Origin: Ypsolopha sequella
Lineage: Eukaryota; Arthropoda; Insecta; Lepidoptera; Ypsolophidae
Length of the DNA: 64,000 nucleotides
Direction: 5' to 3'
Assembly (NCBI GenBank): GCA_934047225.1
Contig: OW204001.1
Location: forward strand, 26,246,201 to 26,310,200
Shown here: piece after piece, positions 1 to 11,649 of the stretch
Position numbering within the stretch: the first letter of the stretch is position 1
How the letters are laid out: each line of letters starts with the position of its first letter
Translations under genes and position numbers: made by a program
The notes under the pieces: generated by a model
What the model saw: only the letters and a program-made list of their open reading frames with translations
Told to the model about the DNA's origin: nothing
Database searches by the model: none

Positions 1-210
1 TAATATTTAAATTAAATAAGTAATCATTAGGCAAATTAAAGCTAAATTTTAAATATTGGTGTAATAATGGTGTATTAAGCAAGGAAGAACAGTTCATCTC
101 ATTGTTTTATTTAGTATTACAAAATTTCTACTAAGAACAGGGAAGATTGATTCCATAATAATTTTAAAAAGTACTGAAGTTTCACTGAGAAAGACTTCTT
201 AATTTTGCAG
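1..210 (+). other. Intron end upstream of the first FN3 exon
   Basis: AT-rich intronic sequence with no open frame or repeat that I recognise. It ends in a pyrimidine-rich acceptor (TTTTGCAG) at 203-210. Confidence 0.6.
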
Positions 211-501
211 AAAAACCAGGACCGCCGTTGAATATGCATATCTCAAAAATAAATAATCCTCAAACTGATGAAGCTACCGTCGAAGTCAAGTGGCAAACTC
301 CTTTAACAGATGGAGGTAGTCCAATCCTTGGCTACAGTATCGAGTACGATGATGGAACAAAAAAGTGGATTCCAGGAGTAAACTCAACTGCATTAAATAC
401 CGTGCAAAGTGTTAAATTAAAAGGAAAAGACAGTGTAGGATTTAAAGTCAAAGCTTACAATATGTTGGGCTATGGCAACTTTAGTGACCCAGCGATTGTC
501 G
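211..501 (+). CDS. FN3-domain exon 1 of a giant titin/twitchin-like protein
   Basis: This internal exon encodes one complete FN3 beta-sandwich of 97 codons, counting the split codons. It is preceded by TTTTGCAG and followed by the donor GTATGT at 502. Translation enters in phase 1 and leaves in phase 1, since position 501 is the first base of a codon. Recognisable FN3 landmarks are the K-P-G-P-P linker at the start, the strand-B tryptophan in VKWQTP, the strand-C motif YSIEY, a tryptophan in KKWIPG, and the exit KVKAYNMLGYGN. The usual tyrosine-corner Tyr is replaced (SVGFKV). The upstream TTG at 228 is an ordinary Leu codon, not a start. In muscle giant proteins such domains are structural spacers or myosin-binding modules. 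That role is inferred from family style only. Confidence 0.93.
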
Positions 502-1679
502 GTATGTGCAGCGCTATCTTCTTATATTCTATACAAGTGGACAAATTTGGAACTAATGGCAATGTTATATACATTTCATATTTATATATTTTGAAAGTAC
601 TAAGAAGCATCTACTGATGCTAATTGCACCAAAAGAGTAAAAACCATACCTACCTAGTTAGCTTCATGATGATGTTGTTATTTATCAATTTCATTTGAAG
701 GGTTAGAATGATGAATGTCCAAAACTTTTTTTTTTATTGACTTTGGAAGCACTTTCTAATTTCAATCATTTTGTCTGAGTATCATACATTAGAACGCTGT
801 CAGTCAAGAGATATATCAAAAAGAAATGTTTCTTTGCACAGCAGCAACGCTGAAAGTCACCGCGATAACACTTTGAAATGTGTGTGAGCAGTTAAATGTG
901 TGTGAGCAGTTAAATGTGTGTGAGCAGTTAAATGTGTGTGAGCAGTTAAAACGCTGAATATCCAATTCAGAACGCTACATCTGTCAATGTCAAATTTCAC
1001 AAAATATTATTTCTCATTTGTTGCCAAAGAATTTGCGCATACCCTCAAGATTTCGTTGAGAATAAGTAGTTACTATTATGATAATGAAAATGTTAGTATC
1101 CACTGCAAAAATGTTTTGGATATTGATCATAATTGTATTGTAAATTTAGCACTTTGATATTTTGCATCTATTTTTTTGTAATGATAAAATAACATTTCCG
1201 ATCTTTTTTACATTTTATTACTATTCCATCAGAAGACGCGCTATGAGCAATAAAAAAGGTGGTTTGTTATTTGCTATAGAAGTTGCATTTATATTTCAAA
1301 ATTATAATTAAAAGACATATTTTCTCACGTATTTGACCTTGTTATTTTCATATAAATCCATTTTAAACCCGTAAATACTACTACAGTAGAAATATAAGCA
1401 TTTAAAGTAGAGTGAGCAATTTGCTCACGCGCGCCTCTCCGGGTAACCAAATTAGGCGCGCCTTCTCACGGGCTATCCTTATTTAACGAGCTGTCATAAA
1501 TTAATAACAAAACTAAGTGAGCTATTGCATGTTCAATTAGTATAAGGAGTTTAAACTTTAAACTCGATTATCTCGAAATGTAGAAAATATGACATTCATC
1601 ATTTTAGCCTTGTACCCTTCATTTGCTTCTGATTTTAGTATCTGAATTATTCTCTTACACAATAACCTTTGTAGAAAGA
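502..1679 (+). other. Intron 1, proximal part
   Basis: AT-rich intron with no coding signal. Apart from the 18-bp tandem repeat at 878-951 I see only a short GC-rich stretch near 1425-1480 containing two GGCGCGCC/GCGCGCC-like words. No recognisable transposon. Confidence 0.55.
878..951 (+). repeat. 18-bp tandem repeat, 4 copies
   Basis: Four near-perfect copies of tgtgtgtgagcagttaaa, beginning at about 880, 898, 916 and 934. It is a simple minisatellite inside the intron. Confidence 0.9.
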
Positions 1680-2390
1680 GGTGGCTGGATGAATATGCAC
1701 CTTTACGTCTTTAATGTGAATAAGACAAACTTAAGGAGTACATTGATTTATTAATTACAAATAAAATCATTTGGCCATGATTTATTTGTGTGATCGTCTA
1801 GTAGATTAGAACACTATTACCTATAAAACTTTTACCTATAGACGTAGATTTTTTTATTAAATTTCATCAAAACTGACCTGCAGTAAGTGTATCTGATATA
1901 CCTACATTACATAAATATAATTTCATTTCACTACATTGTAAAACGGTTAAGTTTAAAACAGTGAAAATCATTGTTAGAAGAAAGGAAAACAAGTAGAGAG
2001 GAAAAAATAATTCACATGTTATTTGTAAATATGTTCCGACTTACCTGTATTCTGGAAGCGGCTTTAGTTTCTTGGCTATTTGCCATTAAAAATTCATACT
2101 GAAACAAACACAGTATGACTCAATCACTTCTGAAGAACTTCTTTTGGTTTGATACTCTGTAAGGCGATTAACGAATAAAACTTTCGTAAATTCTTAGATG
2201 TGCAAGCGACGAAGTTTTATTTTAATTAGACATATTAACATTATTAATTAAATATGAGATATCGAATAAAATAATTAAGTGTGACCGTGTGAAGAATAAT
2301 ATTGCAGCCGTTTAGATTTTAAAAAGGGACTGATGAATCGTAGATTCTCAATGCATGCTGGCTGCATGTGGCTGCGATCATTGTGTAGAT
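1680..2390 (+). repeat. Intronic module, copy 1 of 3
   Basis: This stretch is colinear with 40630-41165 and 49320-49930. Shared words in order are acgtct, ggagtacattgattta, attacaaataaaatcat, tgatttatttgtgtgatcgt, a tag-tagatta-gaacacta block, a cttacctgtattctggaag block, gacacagtatga-like, and cgattaacgaataaaactttcg. This is the most diverged and longest copy. It carries no open frame. It may be a dispersed repeat of unknown class or a duplicated piece of host intron. Confidence 0.75.
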
Positions 2391-2756
2391 TTTTAGTATT
2401 TGAGAATATGCCACGTTATTACACAAAATAATAACGCTTCCATCGAAATCCATCGAAAACCTAGAATATTTAATGAACTTATGAGTCCCTAGATTTACTC
2501 AATCATACAAAACCCTTACAAAACTTCTTCCAAAGCATTCATTTTTCCTCCTACGACTTGATTAAGTCAATTTCTAGTTTTTTAAGCTTGCCGATTGAGC
2601 AGAAAACTCCGTAAGTACAGTTTTAGGAGCCCCAAATGCAGGCCATGCCAATCCTAATTCAGATGCAAGCACTAGGCAGGACTATTTATCGGTAAATAAG
2701 TGGCTATTCATCAAAGACAGCCACATCTCCAGAGAATTATTGGGAGGACAATCTAA

Positions 2757-2960
2757 GTGATTCTATTGAGATATGGCACAGCATCAGCTCCATTATTGTC
2801 GATAAGATGTTTAAAAGAGCTGGCCATAGAGTGCAAAAATAATGTTATATCTCAGATTATAAGTGAAGACTCTTATGTTGACGACTTAGTCACTGGGAGT
2901 CAATCCCCCAACCAATTAGTCGAAATCAGAGACAAAGTTATTAATAACAGCTATCATCCA
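2757..2960 (+). pseudogene. BEL/Pao reverse transcriptase fragment
   Basis: The open stretch encodes YGTASAPLLSIRCLKELA followed by a YVDDLVTG box, the RT catalytic motif region as written in BEL/Pao elements (Y-G-T-x-S-A-P-F-L-A ... Y-V-D-D-L). Only about 65 codons survive. The frame is open but has no flanking gag, protease or RNase H. It is a short relic in the intron. Confidence 0.85.
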
Positions 2961-3000
2961 ACTGTTTTAACTTTAGAAATCACATTTAAACCCCCTAAGG

Positions 3001-3640
3001 GTTAACGTGATTTTCTTTTTTTATAAGAAAAATTATGTACAAAACATGATAATTAGATAAATAAATTAAAAAAAAACTTGCGCAAAATCAGATCCAATAT
3101 CTAACATTTTGATAATAATTCAAATTCAGATCAGAAACTAAAGCTAGGTGATCCAGGTTTTTCACACACATTAGATCTTGGTTAGTTGCCAACAGTAGAC
3201 AATTAATATTTCGATATTAAACCAAAACCTCACGAAATTTACATAAAAAGATCAGTTTTGTCACAGATAGGGCAGATATTCAATCCCTTGGTATTACATT
3301 GTAATCCAGGCACAAAACATGCCACAAAAACTTTGGTTGTTGAAAATATCATGAGATGAGCCAATTCTATCCAATTCAGCACAATGGCTACCCATTCCGT
3401 AAAGCGATAACTAAAACATTAGATGTTCCACGAACGTGTAATCATGAACGAACAAGGAGATGGCTTATTCTAACATTGCATAATCAACTGCTGAATACCC
3501 TGGCAGAATGTCACTTCTCAAAGAGTATACTACAGCAAAAACTGAAAGTTAACTATCTTGACTCATTGCCGTAACAGGAATCGAACAGGAATCGAATCAC
3601 AGGATTCAACCGGCACCCACAGAGAGCAGCAGTGAGCTCA
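3001..3640 (+). other. Intron, unassigned
   Basis: AT-rich. A 72-codon open frame at 3356-3574 has no recognisable domain and I do not call it. This stretch may hold the 5' end of the DIRS element that follows, but I could not identify terminal repeats. Confidence 0.4.
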
Positions 3641-3645
3641 AACGC

Positions 3646-4862
3646 TTGGCTCCAACAAAAACGGGTTACAAATCTGTGACTCAATCAGCGCCTACAGAGG
3701 GCAGCAGCGAGCACCGGCTGGCTTCAGTTCTTAATCAGCAAATGCTGCTTTTTAATAAAATGTTAAGCATGCAGTCAGAACAGAATGAAGACGTAAAGAG
3801 AATCTTACAGAACCAACATCAGGAACTAGGAACTGAAGTAGAAGATCTGGATATCAATCATTTGAGTTTCTTCCAGATAGCACCATGTTAGAGGAAGAAA
3901 TCATATACACAGCAAAACCATTGGAAATAAACGAGAAATATAGCTCCAAGGAAGATGAGCTTAGAGACAAGATTGCAAACGCGCAAAGACAGTTAGCAGC
4001 ACTCCATAAGGCCGATGAGTCGGAGCCTGAAATAATATACAACTTTAGACCAACTACAATCGAACAAGAACCGAAGATAGCCAAAGCAGACCCAACAGCT
4101 TTAAAATACGCCATGGAGTGTCAAAATTTTGGTCAAAGTGGATGGGACCAAATAAGATACATCGAGGCACAAAAATAATTCCAAGCGACACCGGGTTTCA
4201 CCGCCTTAAAAGTGAATAATCTTCTAGCAGGTGTTACCCCAGGGTGGAAGTCTATAGCGATGCTTGAAAGATTTGACTTGACCCTTGGTGCTATCACAAA
4301 TGGGCTGATTCAACAGAGAATCATTTTCCAGGACCTATTAGATAGCTTGCCAAAAGATATGAAGAACAAGGTCGGTAGCAGATGACTCTAAGTTTAGGGA
4401 ACCTCAGATGCACTTCTCCAATATGTCTGCGGGCGTCGGACAGAAGTCTTCCAACAAAGAAGGGAAGTTTACAAACCAAAGGATAAAGTTTTAAGAGGCA
4501 TTATGAAAGTCTGAATGTCCGAGTCTAACCTGTATAGAGATAACACATTTACCAAAGTAGTGAAAGAGCAGGGGGGAATACACAAGTTTTTTCCGAACAA
4601 AAGAAAGCCAAATGTGCCCACAAAGCCTGCGACCTTTTCAACAAAGTCTAAAAACAGGTTTCAACAGAGGTCACAGTATCCCGACCGTGAAACAACAAAG
4701 AAGAGGCAAAACCCATATTACTCTTCGATTAAAGGAAAGGAACGAACTGAACGCCCGCAAAGACCTCCCAACTCCAACGCCCAGTCAGGGAAAAAGTGGG
4801 GGGGGGGGGGCAAAAGTGACTCATTTGTGGCGGGCTGTCTCACAAATCATGCAGCACACTAG
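3646..4862 (+). pseudogene. DIRS gag-like ORF1, broken
   Basis: Three consecutive open pieces in different frames (3646-3891, 3885-4178, 4515-4862), with readable sequence between them. The second is rich in charged helical residues (KEDELRDKIANAQRQLAAL, coiled-coil-like). The stretch 4179-4500 continues a conserved gag-like segment in another frame. The third contains GGIHKFFPNKRKP and a basic tail that ends in a G homopolymer at 4799-4810. Assignment as gag rests on position upstream of a DIRS RT and on style. No zinc knuckle is visible. Confidence 0.65.
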
Positions 4863-4880
4863 AAAAAGGCACCCAAACAA

Positions 4881-6391
4881 ATGGTTACAGAAAAGATAAC
4901 AAATGGTTACAGAATACCATTCAAACAAATACCACCCCTTACAAGATTTTCAGTAACAAGTATACGAAAGTTTCAAACAAAAATTTCCCCCGACATATCT
5001 GTACAAATAAAGAAGCTGCTAGAATCCAAAGCTTTACAAAAGAGCACTCACGAAACTGGCTTCCTTTCAACAATGTTTCTAAGGAAGAAAACAAATGGAG
5101 AGAATCGACCAATTTTCAACCTGAACGGCTAAACGATCATGTTTTGACTCCAAAGTTTCGTCTGATAAATCATCATCAAATTCCCTCGCACTTACAGAAA
5201 AGAGATCACATGATGAAAATAGATATCTCACAAGCATATTTTCACACACCAATAATCCAAAGCCACCGTCGCTTCATTTCCCTGTCATATCAAGGAACGG
5301 TTTACAAGATGACTTGTCTTCCATTTGGCTTAGCAAGTGCTCCATCGGCTTTTGCCAAAGTGAAAAACTAGGTGGCACATCAACTGAGGCAGGAAAGCTT
5401 GCGAGTTCTAGTCTATTTAGACGATTTTGTCTTCATTCACCAAGATCCAGTAATTCTAGAACGTCAGGTGAAGTTTGCCAAAGTTTTTTTAGCGAATCTG
5501 GGATGGCAAGTGAACAGAGTGAAGACATCATTAAAAGCTGCAACCAAAGTAGAATATCTAGGAATCACCTGGGACACGAAAGAAAACAACAAAAGCTTGT
5601 CAGAAACCAAAGTTCTTCAGTTGAAGCGTTGCATAAGACATCTCCTGAAAAAGAATCGATGGAGCTGGCACAAAGCAAAAGTAATATTGGGAAGATTGAA
5701 CTTCGCATCATTTGCAGTACCATTAGGCAGACTGCACTGGGCTTACAGATAGCTTCGCGCCACTTGCCTTGGAAAGATCCTCATCTAGAATTTGCTATGC
5801 CAGAAACAGTGATAGAGAAACTGAAGTGGTGGTTAGAGAATGCTCACAAGAACTCTCCGATTTATTTTGCCGACCCTTCTGTCTTCATTACGACAGACGC
5901 TGCAGGCAAAGGTTGGGGTGCTATTGCCAACAGTTTCCACCTATAGGGCAAACGGTCACCCACTCAAAAAATATGGCACAGCAACATGAAGGAACTCTGG
6001 ACAGTTTTCGAAGTTCTCCAACGCATGGGATCCAGGCTGCGGGAAAAACAGTAATGCTGCAGACAGACAACAGGACCAGCGTGGCATATATCAAAAAAGA
6101 GGGTGGCACGAAGTTCGCGAGATTACTCAAAGCTACCGTCAAAATTCTACAGTTCTGCGAGATCATGCAATGTCACTTGATAGCCCGACACATTCCCGAA
6201 ATCTACAATGGCATTGCAGGCGGTTTATCGAGGGAAAAAACCCTTCCAGAGTGGCATCTCAAGAAACGGATTCTATCAATAATATTCCAAAGATTCGGTA
6301 CAACGGAGATAGACTTATTTGCTTCGAAGAGATCTGCCGTAGTTCTAGTTTATGTCAGCAAGGACGCCACCGATCTGAACAGCCAATTTAG
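4881..6391 (+). pseudogene. DIRS reverse transcriptase and RNase H, broken
   Basis: RT blocks appear in order: a basic N-terminal segment ending NGENRPIFNLNG, a stop, then MKIDISQAYFHTPI, the LPFGLASAPSAF block, another stop, then VLVYLDDFVFIHQD with the catalytic Y-x-D-D. An RNase H region follows in a different frame (TTDAAGKGWGA; later LQTDNRTSVAYIKKEGG and TEIDLFASKRS). At least three frame breaks separate these pieces. The final motif, where IDLFAS is followed by a D-A-F block, is shared by DIRS elements and by the relic at 44.6-47 kb. Confidence 0.88.
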
Positions 6392-6599
6392 CGACGCGTT
6401 CAGCCGGAGGTGGCAATACAAACTGGGATGGAAATTTCCTCCTCCGGCTCTGATTCCGAGGGTGCTGCGTCACTTACAAACCTCAGAGGGTCTGTACCTC
6501 ATTGTCGCTCCCTTCTGAGACAGAGCTTTTTACGAACCAGATCTTCGTCAGCGCGCAGAGGGTCCTCCCTTTCAGATCCCAGACCTTGGCGACAATATT

Positions 6600-7529
6600 A
6601 TCGATCTCCAAACGAACCATCCACAGCCAGGAATAGAACACCTAAAATTGGGGGTTTGGATGGTTCGGGCTGGTCTAAACAAGTAGAGGGCTGGTCTGCG
6701 ACTGAGATCCACTTTGAAGACCTACAAACCTATCCGGTCAAGATGGAGTCATTGGGCCTCAATGAATAGGATCCCAATAGATAACCCTAATGTGTGGATA
6801 TAGCCAAGTACTTGTGCTTCCTTTACAAAGAAGTAAAACTAGCACCCAGAACAAGTCTGTCTTTGCAAATTTTGCGAATCCTCTTCGAGCACGGAACTGA
6901 GTTCTCACCCACTGGTGAAACAAGTTGTGAAAGGTATATTTTTGGATAATCCACCGTCGAAGAAACTTTTGTCCTGGAAAATTGAAGATTTATTGAATTC
7001 CTTAAAAACATATGAAGTCAACGAGAGTAGCCTCTTGGCCGTGTCCCGACATACAAGTATCCTTCTCATATTAGCCACTGGCAGAAGGGTCCATGATCTA
7101 ACGCTCTTAAGTATAGAATGTGGATCTTTTGAGGATAAAGGAGATAAATTAATATTCTGGCCGAAGTTTGGATCCAAAACTGATTCCCATTTCTTTAGAC
7201 AGTCGGGCTGGCTGCTAGGAAAAGTTACAGAAATGTCTTAAAAACAACTAGATTTAGTCTACTGGGTTAAAAAACTTATAGAAGTATCGAAATACCGACG
7301 TATTCCAGGGAACGTTCAGAATTTGTTCGTCATCACAAGAGGGACATCCAAGAATGCATCCCGGACTGTGATTGCGGACTGGATTAGGACATTATTTAAA
7401 GAGGCTGGCATTTCCGCATCGGCAGGCAGTTTCAGAGCCGCAGTCGCAACTCACAATTGGACCAGTAACCAATACAGTATTGATGAAATCCTACAGAAAG
7501 GTAATTACTTTTTTCAACCACTATTTTAA
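6600..7529 (+). pseudogene. DIRS tyrosine recombinase, broken
   Basis: Readable pieces include LLILATGRRVHDLTLL, which contains the first catalytic Arg, and, after a stop near 7239, VITRGTSKNASRTVIADWIR and AGSFRAAVATHNW, which contains the second Arg box with the following His region. The piece ends IDEILQKGNYFF, where the nucleophile Tyr would be expected near the end. Such recombinases insert a circular cDNA. A stop and frame changes between pieces make it inactive. Confidence 0.85.
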
Positions 7530-7923
7530 GGAAATGGCTGGTAAACGTAGTCCTAATTGTTACATAAAATATTTCTTGAACGCAGCCAAAGACAACAGAT
7601 GGAATAGTTGTCGGCTTATTTTTATATTTTTATACAATATTTTCTGTTTTAGTTTATTGCATTTAAAAATAATAATTAATATTAAAATTGTTATTTTCTT
7701 TTTTTTTTTATTTTTTTTTTTATTATTATTATATTATACACAAATTTCAGTAAACAATATTCGCCAAACTGCTAAACAGTTTGTTGGCGATACGCTCTTA
7801 CAAATTTTTGTTCCTTAAATAAGCATTTTAGGCACTAACTTAAAATCTAATACTTATGGAGTCTTGAGAGAAAAAATAATAATAATTATAGTTTTGTAGA
7901 ATTGTAGCTATTCGTTTAAAGTT
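7530..7923 (+). other. AT-rich junction between DIRS and LINE
   Basis: Contains a T-rich tract around 7690-7735. Read on the minus strand, the stretch from about 7860 to 7923 is the 3' untranslated end of the LINE that follows. No gene seen. Confidence 0.5.
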
Positions 7924-9654
7924 TTAATTATTCAGAAAAGATAACAATGTGCTCTTTAATTTATTCTTTAAGTTACCAATTTTTAACTTATTTTCTTCCA
8001 GTAGGAGAGGACAGTTATTACATAACTTGGGAGTTACGTATTCCCTAGTTCTCTCTCCATAATAGTTTTTGGATGATGGCTGTGATAGTTTGCCACTTTT
8101 TACTGCTCTAGTGAAATGTCTATTTGGTTTATGAATTTTAAAGTCTTTAGTGTAATACATTTGCAGACCTATGAGGTATTTGACTTTATAGTGTACAGGG
8201 AGAATATTACACATTGTAAACAATTTATCATATTCGCCCTTACATTTAGCCTTCGTATTTTTATCTACTAAGTATTTAATTATTCTTAATTGTAATTGCT
8301 TAATTTGGTCTAAGTATGTTTTGAATGTAAGTCCATAACAACTCAATCCATAACTCAGCAGTGAATCAGCAAGCGCATGGTAAACAATGTACAGGGTTCG
8401 TTTGTTTACTATCCTACATAGGTGATAAAATTGTCCTAAAACTGATCTTAATCTTTTGCAAACCTCATTTGTGTGTAATTTCCAATTAAAATTTTTGTCG
8501 ATTAATAATCCCAAATATTTAAATTTATCTACTATTTCTAAAGTTTTACAGGTACAGCCTTGTTTATTTTTATGAAAACATTCATAACTGTGACCTAATA
8601 CTTTTATATCTGAAGGTTGTAAGGTTTTGGCTTTCTTATTATGAGGTGAAGAAATATGCATACATTTAGTTTTATTTAAATTCAAAATTATGCCATTATC
8701 ATGTGCCCATTTACTAATATTGTCAAAGTCCGCCTGTACATTGCTTACCATCTCCGGCATATCGTTTCCGGCGTACAGCAGGCACATGTCATCAGCGTAC
8801 ATGTAAACGTTGCAGTTCTGTACCACGTTCGACACGCTGTTCACGTGCATGATGTAGCCGACCGGCCCGTACACAGAACCGGTCGGCACACCCAGCCTGA
8901 CAGCAGCTTCAGATCCAGATGTTCCATTGATCATAGTGCGCAAAGTTCTGTTTGACAAGTAATTACGGAACCACTGATTGGTGGGCCCACTAATGCCGCA
9001 TTCGTCCATAGCCTGCAACAATTGTTCGTGATCGAGCGTGTCGAACGCTTTTTTAAAGTCAATAAATATCGCTAGTACCTGCTGCCTAGCGCTAAGTTTT
9101 GTGTTTACATAATTAGTGAACTGCGTCAGGGCCGTAGTCGTACTGCGACCCTTTCTGAACCCGTGCTGGGCTTGAGATAACACCTTATGATGCTCCAAAA
9201 ATTCACCAATCTGCTCTATTACAGCTTTTTCCATTATTTTGTTGATAACTGATAAAATGGCAATGGGTCTGTAATTTGAGTAATCTGAATGGTTTCCTTG
9301 TTTAAAAATAGGTCTTATTAATGACTTTTTTAATACATCCGGATATATACCCTTTGACATGCACATGTTAATAAACTTAGCCAAGACCTTACTAATTTCT
9401 GATTTTACATATTTTACATCTTGAACTCTAATTTTATCTATTCCAGGAGCTTTTTCACGGCTCAATTTATCAATTATTTTCCCGACTTTATGTGCACTTA
9501 TTTTTCTGAATTTAAATGATACATCAATCTTGTTAACATAAGTAGAACGTTCTAAAAATTTTTGATTACAGTTGTGTTTTATATTTTGTATTTCTTGGGT
9601 AAACGTCTCAGAGAAATTATTAATATTCTTGGCATTGACTACTTTTGTAAGCTA
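7924..9654 (-). pseudogene. LINE reverse transcriptase (non-LTR)
   Basis: A long minus-strand frame, open from about 9654 down to the stop at 7924, encodes a LINE RT. Landmarks in order are KAPGIDKIRVQDVK, NYRPIAILSVINKIMEK, QHGFRKGRSTTTALT, FIDFKKAFDTLDH, the catalytic MYADDMCLLYAG and the C-terminal KFKYLGLLID. The palm and thumb look intact over more than 500 codons, so this copy is comparatively young. No endonuclease domain is evident upstream, since a stop precedes the open frame. It is therefore probably 5'-truncated. Clade is uncertain. Confidence 0.9.
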
Positions 9655-10260
9655 TTTGTCTATGGTCTTTAGTAAACTGAACGCAGCCCAGATTGATAAA
9701 GAGAAGCAAATCTAATGTTGCCCGTTTATAAACCTTGTCAAAATCTTGGGGTAAATTGCTTGAAATTGTTATACTTTTGTGGTGTTAACGGTCAGGCTCA
9801 CTTAAAATAGACATCATCATGTAGTTCATTAAACTGAGATCGCTTTTGCGTTCTAAGAGGTTATTGTTTAGATATTTTGAGACTCCAAATAATTTGCATA
9901 TTGACGCAAGTTGATATTGCAATTATATTAGTCATTGAAATTTACCCCATACTGAGGAAGTTTGTTTTGGAGAGGGGGTCGTGCAGATTTGGAGTGAGAG
10001 CTGAAGTAAATTAGCTTTTTGCACAGGGATTTTTCTCGTGAAGCTTGGCCCGGACACACCAAACAAGAAAAGGAGATGCTTTTTGAAGCATAGCCCAGCC
10101 ATTGTGCAAGAATAAACGAAGACTTTCGGTGGAGCGGGTCCGGCATTCGTCCTTTGGTGAAAAGTCGGTGATTTCCGGATATTCCAGGACAAAAGGCTGT
10201 CGGGGCCATGCGGTCCATTTTTTTTCCTTCGTTTCTCCTTTGTCTTAAGGAAGGCCGAAG
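9655..10260 (-). other. Unassigned stretch upstream of the LINE
   Basis: On the minus strand the first ~60 bases could be read as the end of the LINE region in a shifted frame, but I cannot confirm an endonuclease. Minus-strand frames at 9928-10302 overlap each other and show no domain. Confidence 0.35.
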
Positions 10261-10600
10261 CTTCAAAAGGTAAGCCTTACATAATATAATCTGCGACAGC
10301 AAATTCTCTCAGAAAATTTGTAACTTCTTTGTTGTTCTCAGGAAAGGCAAAACGTCGAGGTGCGAGCTGTCAGCCTTTATCTTCGTTTCTTCATCGTTAT
10401 CATACCTCCAAAAGGTAAGTCTTCACACCATATGTTCTGTGAAAATAACTTCTCGAGAAAATCTGTAATTTATTTGTTGTCTGACCATGTGTCGCTGGAG
10501 AGGTTAACTTTTCCACGAAGACGGGTTGAGTCTTTTACCGTCTCTGATAAGGTAGTAAGCCTTGAATAATCGCCGGTTTCTCTCAAATTACAGGAGGTGT
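10261..10600 (+). repeat. Degenerate ~145-bp tandem repeat with splice-like junctions
   Basis: The segment 10261-10342 (ccaaaaggtaag-type start, ctctcagaaaatttgtaac, ttgttgttctcagg end) recurs with divergence at 10406-10487. A weaker third copy may lie at 10545-10600. The first unit reads donor GTAAGC at 10270 and acceptor TTCTCAG ending at 10341, a 72-bp intron-like interval. I do not recognise the parent element. Confidence 0.55.
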
Positions 10601-10863
10601 CTGGTTAGATTTAAATAAATCTTAGCCGTTCCTCGGACTCATACCTGAGTCGGGGCGAAGAACACAGAGGCTTTCACCGAAGACAGGGAAGTACCCATAG
10701 AGATATTTAAACTTATCATACGGTTCCCGTGGCCTTATACACGGGTGGCGCCCATTTATATAATTTAAACTAAATCTAAACTTCGAACAGTATCTCGAGC
10801 GAACCCACGCCTTTAGCTCTAGAGTTAGCTGGCTTTCTTTTCTTCTTTGAAACAAATAATAGC

Positions 10864-10962
10864 TTATAAATTTGAAGTAAATATAAATGCAAAAGGTTAT
10901 AAATTTGTACCAAATATTAATGCAAAAGGTTATAAATTTGTAGTAAATGTAAATGCTTTAAA
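10864..10962 (+). repeat. 33-bp tandem repeat, 3 copies
   Basis: The word ttataaatttg begins units at 10864, 10897 and 10930, each ending in aatgcaaaagg or a variant. Confidence 0.85.
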
Positions 10963-11640
10963 GGATGTTAAAAATGTATAAGTTATCGAGAGGTAATAAA
11001 TGTAAATCTTTAATAAGAAAATAAACTACAAAACCGTTCCCTAAAAGAAGAAAAGTTGGTTTTATTCCTTTTCCCATTTTGAGAGAAAACATTTTGTAAC
11101 ATAATGTAAACTTATTAAGCAGATGTTTTTCTGCTGTTTGATTGTTACTGCCTCTATTTTTAAGATATATGCATAATATGCTTTGTGGAATTCTGTTAGT
11201 CTATTCCTAAACCTTTGCTATGGTTATTTAAAGAATCTCAGATATTAAGATTGATTGTGTTAATGTTTTTGCCAATTAATCAAAAAGGAGGATTTGTGTT
11301 TTGTAACTCTTATTTTTATTTTTCGAAATAGCATTCCTATAATACTATCACAGTACGCTCAGGCAGCGCAGGCAGATAATAAACACGTCTCAAAGTGGTT
11401 CAAGCGTAGGCTCGAACACCTAAATAGAACCGTTTTTCCCCCGAAAGGTAAAAAACGAAGATTTAGGTTTCAGCCGTAGTAGCTTGAACCACGCCTTTAA
11501 TTTCTTGCCGGCTCAAGGTACTGAAGCAAGAGGCCACCGCGCGCTGCCAGCAGCGTTGCTCCTCTCAGGCCCGAAACGATACCGTGTTGGAAGCTTGGCG
11601 GTGAACTCATAGCTGCAAGGTTAACTAAAAAGTTGCTTAA
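10963..11640 (+). other. Intron, unassigned
   Basis: No recognisable gene or repeat. Short open frames at 11294-11479 (+) and 11497-11709 (-) show no domain. Confidence 0.4.
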
Positions 11641-11649
11641 AGCGTTAAG

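Larger units (their letters stand above)
3640..7530 (+). mobile_element. Degenerate DIRS-type retrotransposon
   Basis: In order on the + strand lie a gag-like region, a reverse transcriptase, an RNase H and a tyrosine recombinase. That combination is diagnostic of the DIRS order, which integrates through a recombinase rather than a DDE integrase. All frames carry stops or frameshifts, so the copy is dead. I could not delimit the inverted or split terminal repeats typical of the group, so the ends are approximate. Confidence 0.88.

Noticed and set aside
228..617. Independent 129-codon gene starting at 228
   Set aside because: The apparent start is a TTG leucine codon inside an FN3 exon, and the C-terminal part reads through the GTATGT donor into the intron.
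3356..3574. 72-codon plus-strand frame
   Set aside because: No domain, no splice signals and no repeat of the frame elsewhere in the window.
8701..8955. Plus-strand 84-codon frame
   Set aside because: Antisense to the LINE RT catalytic region.
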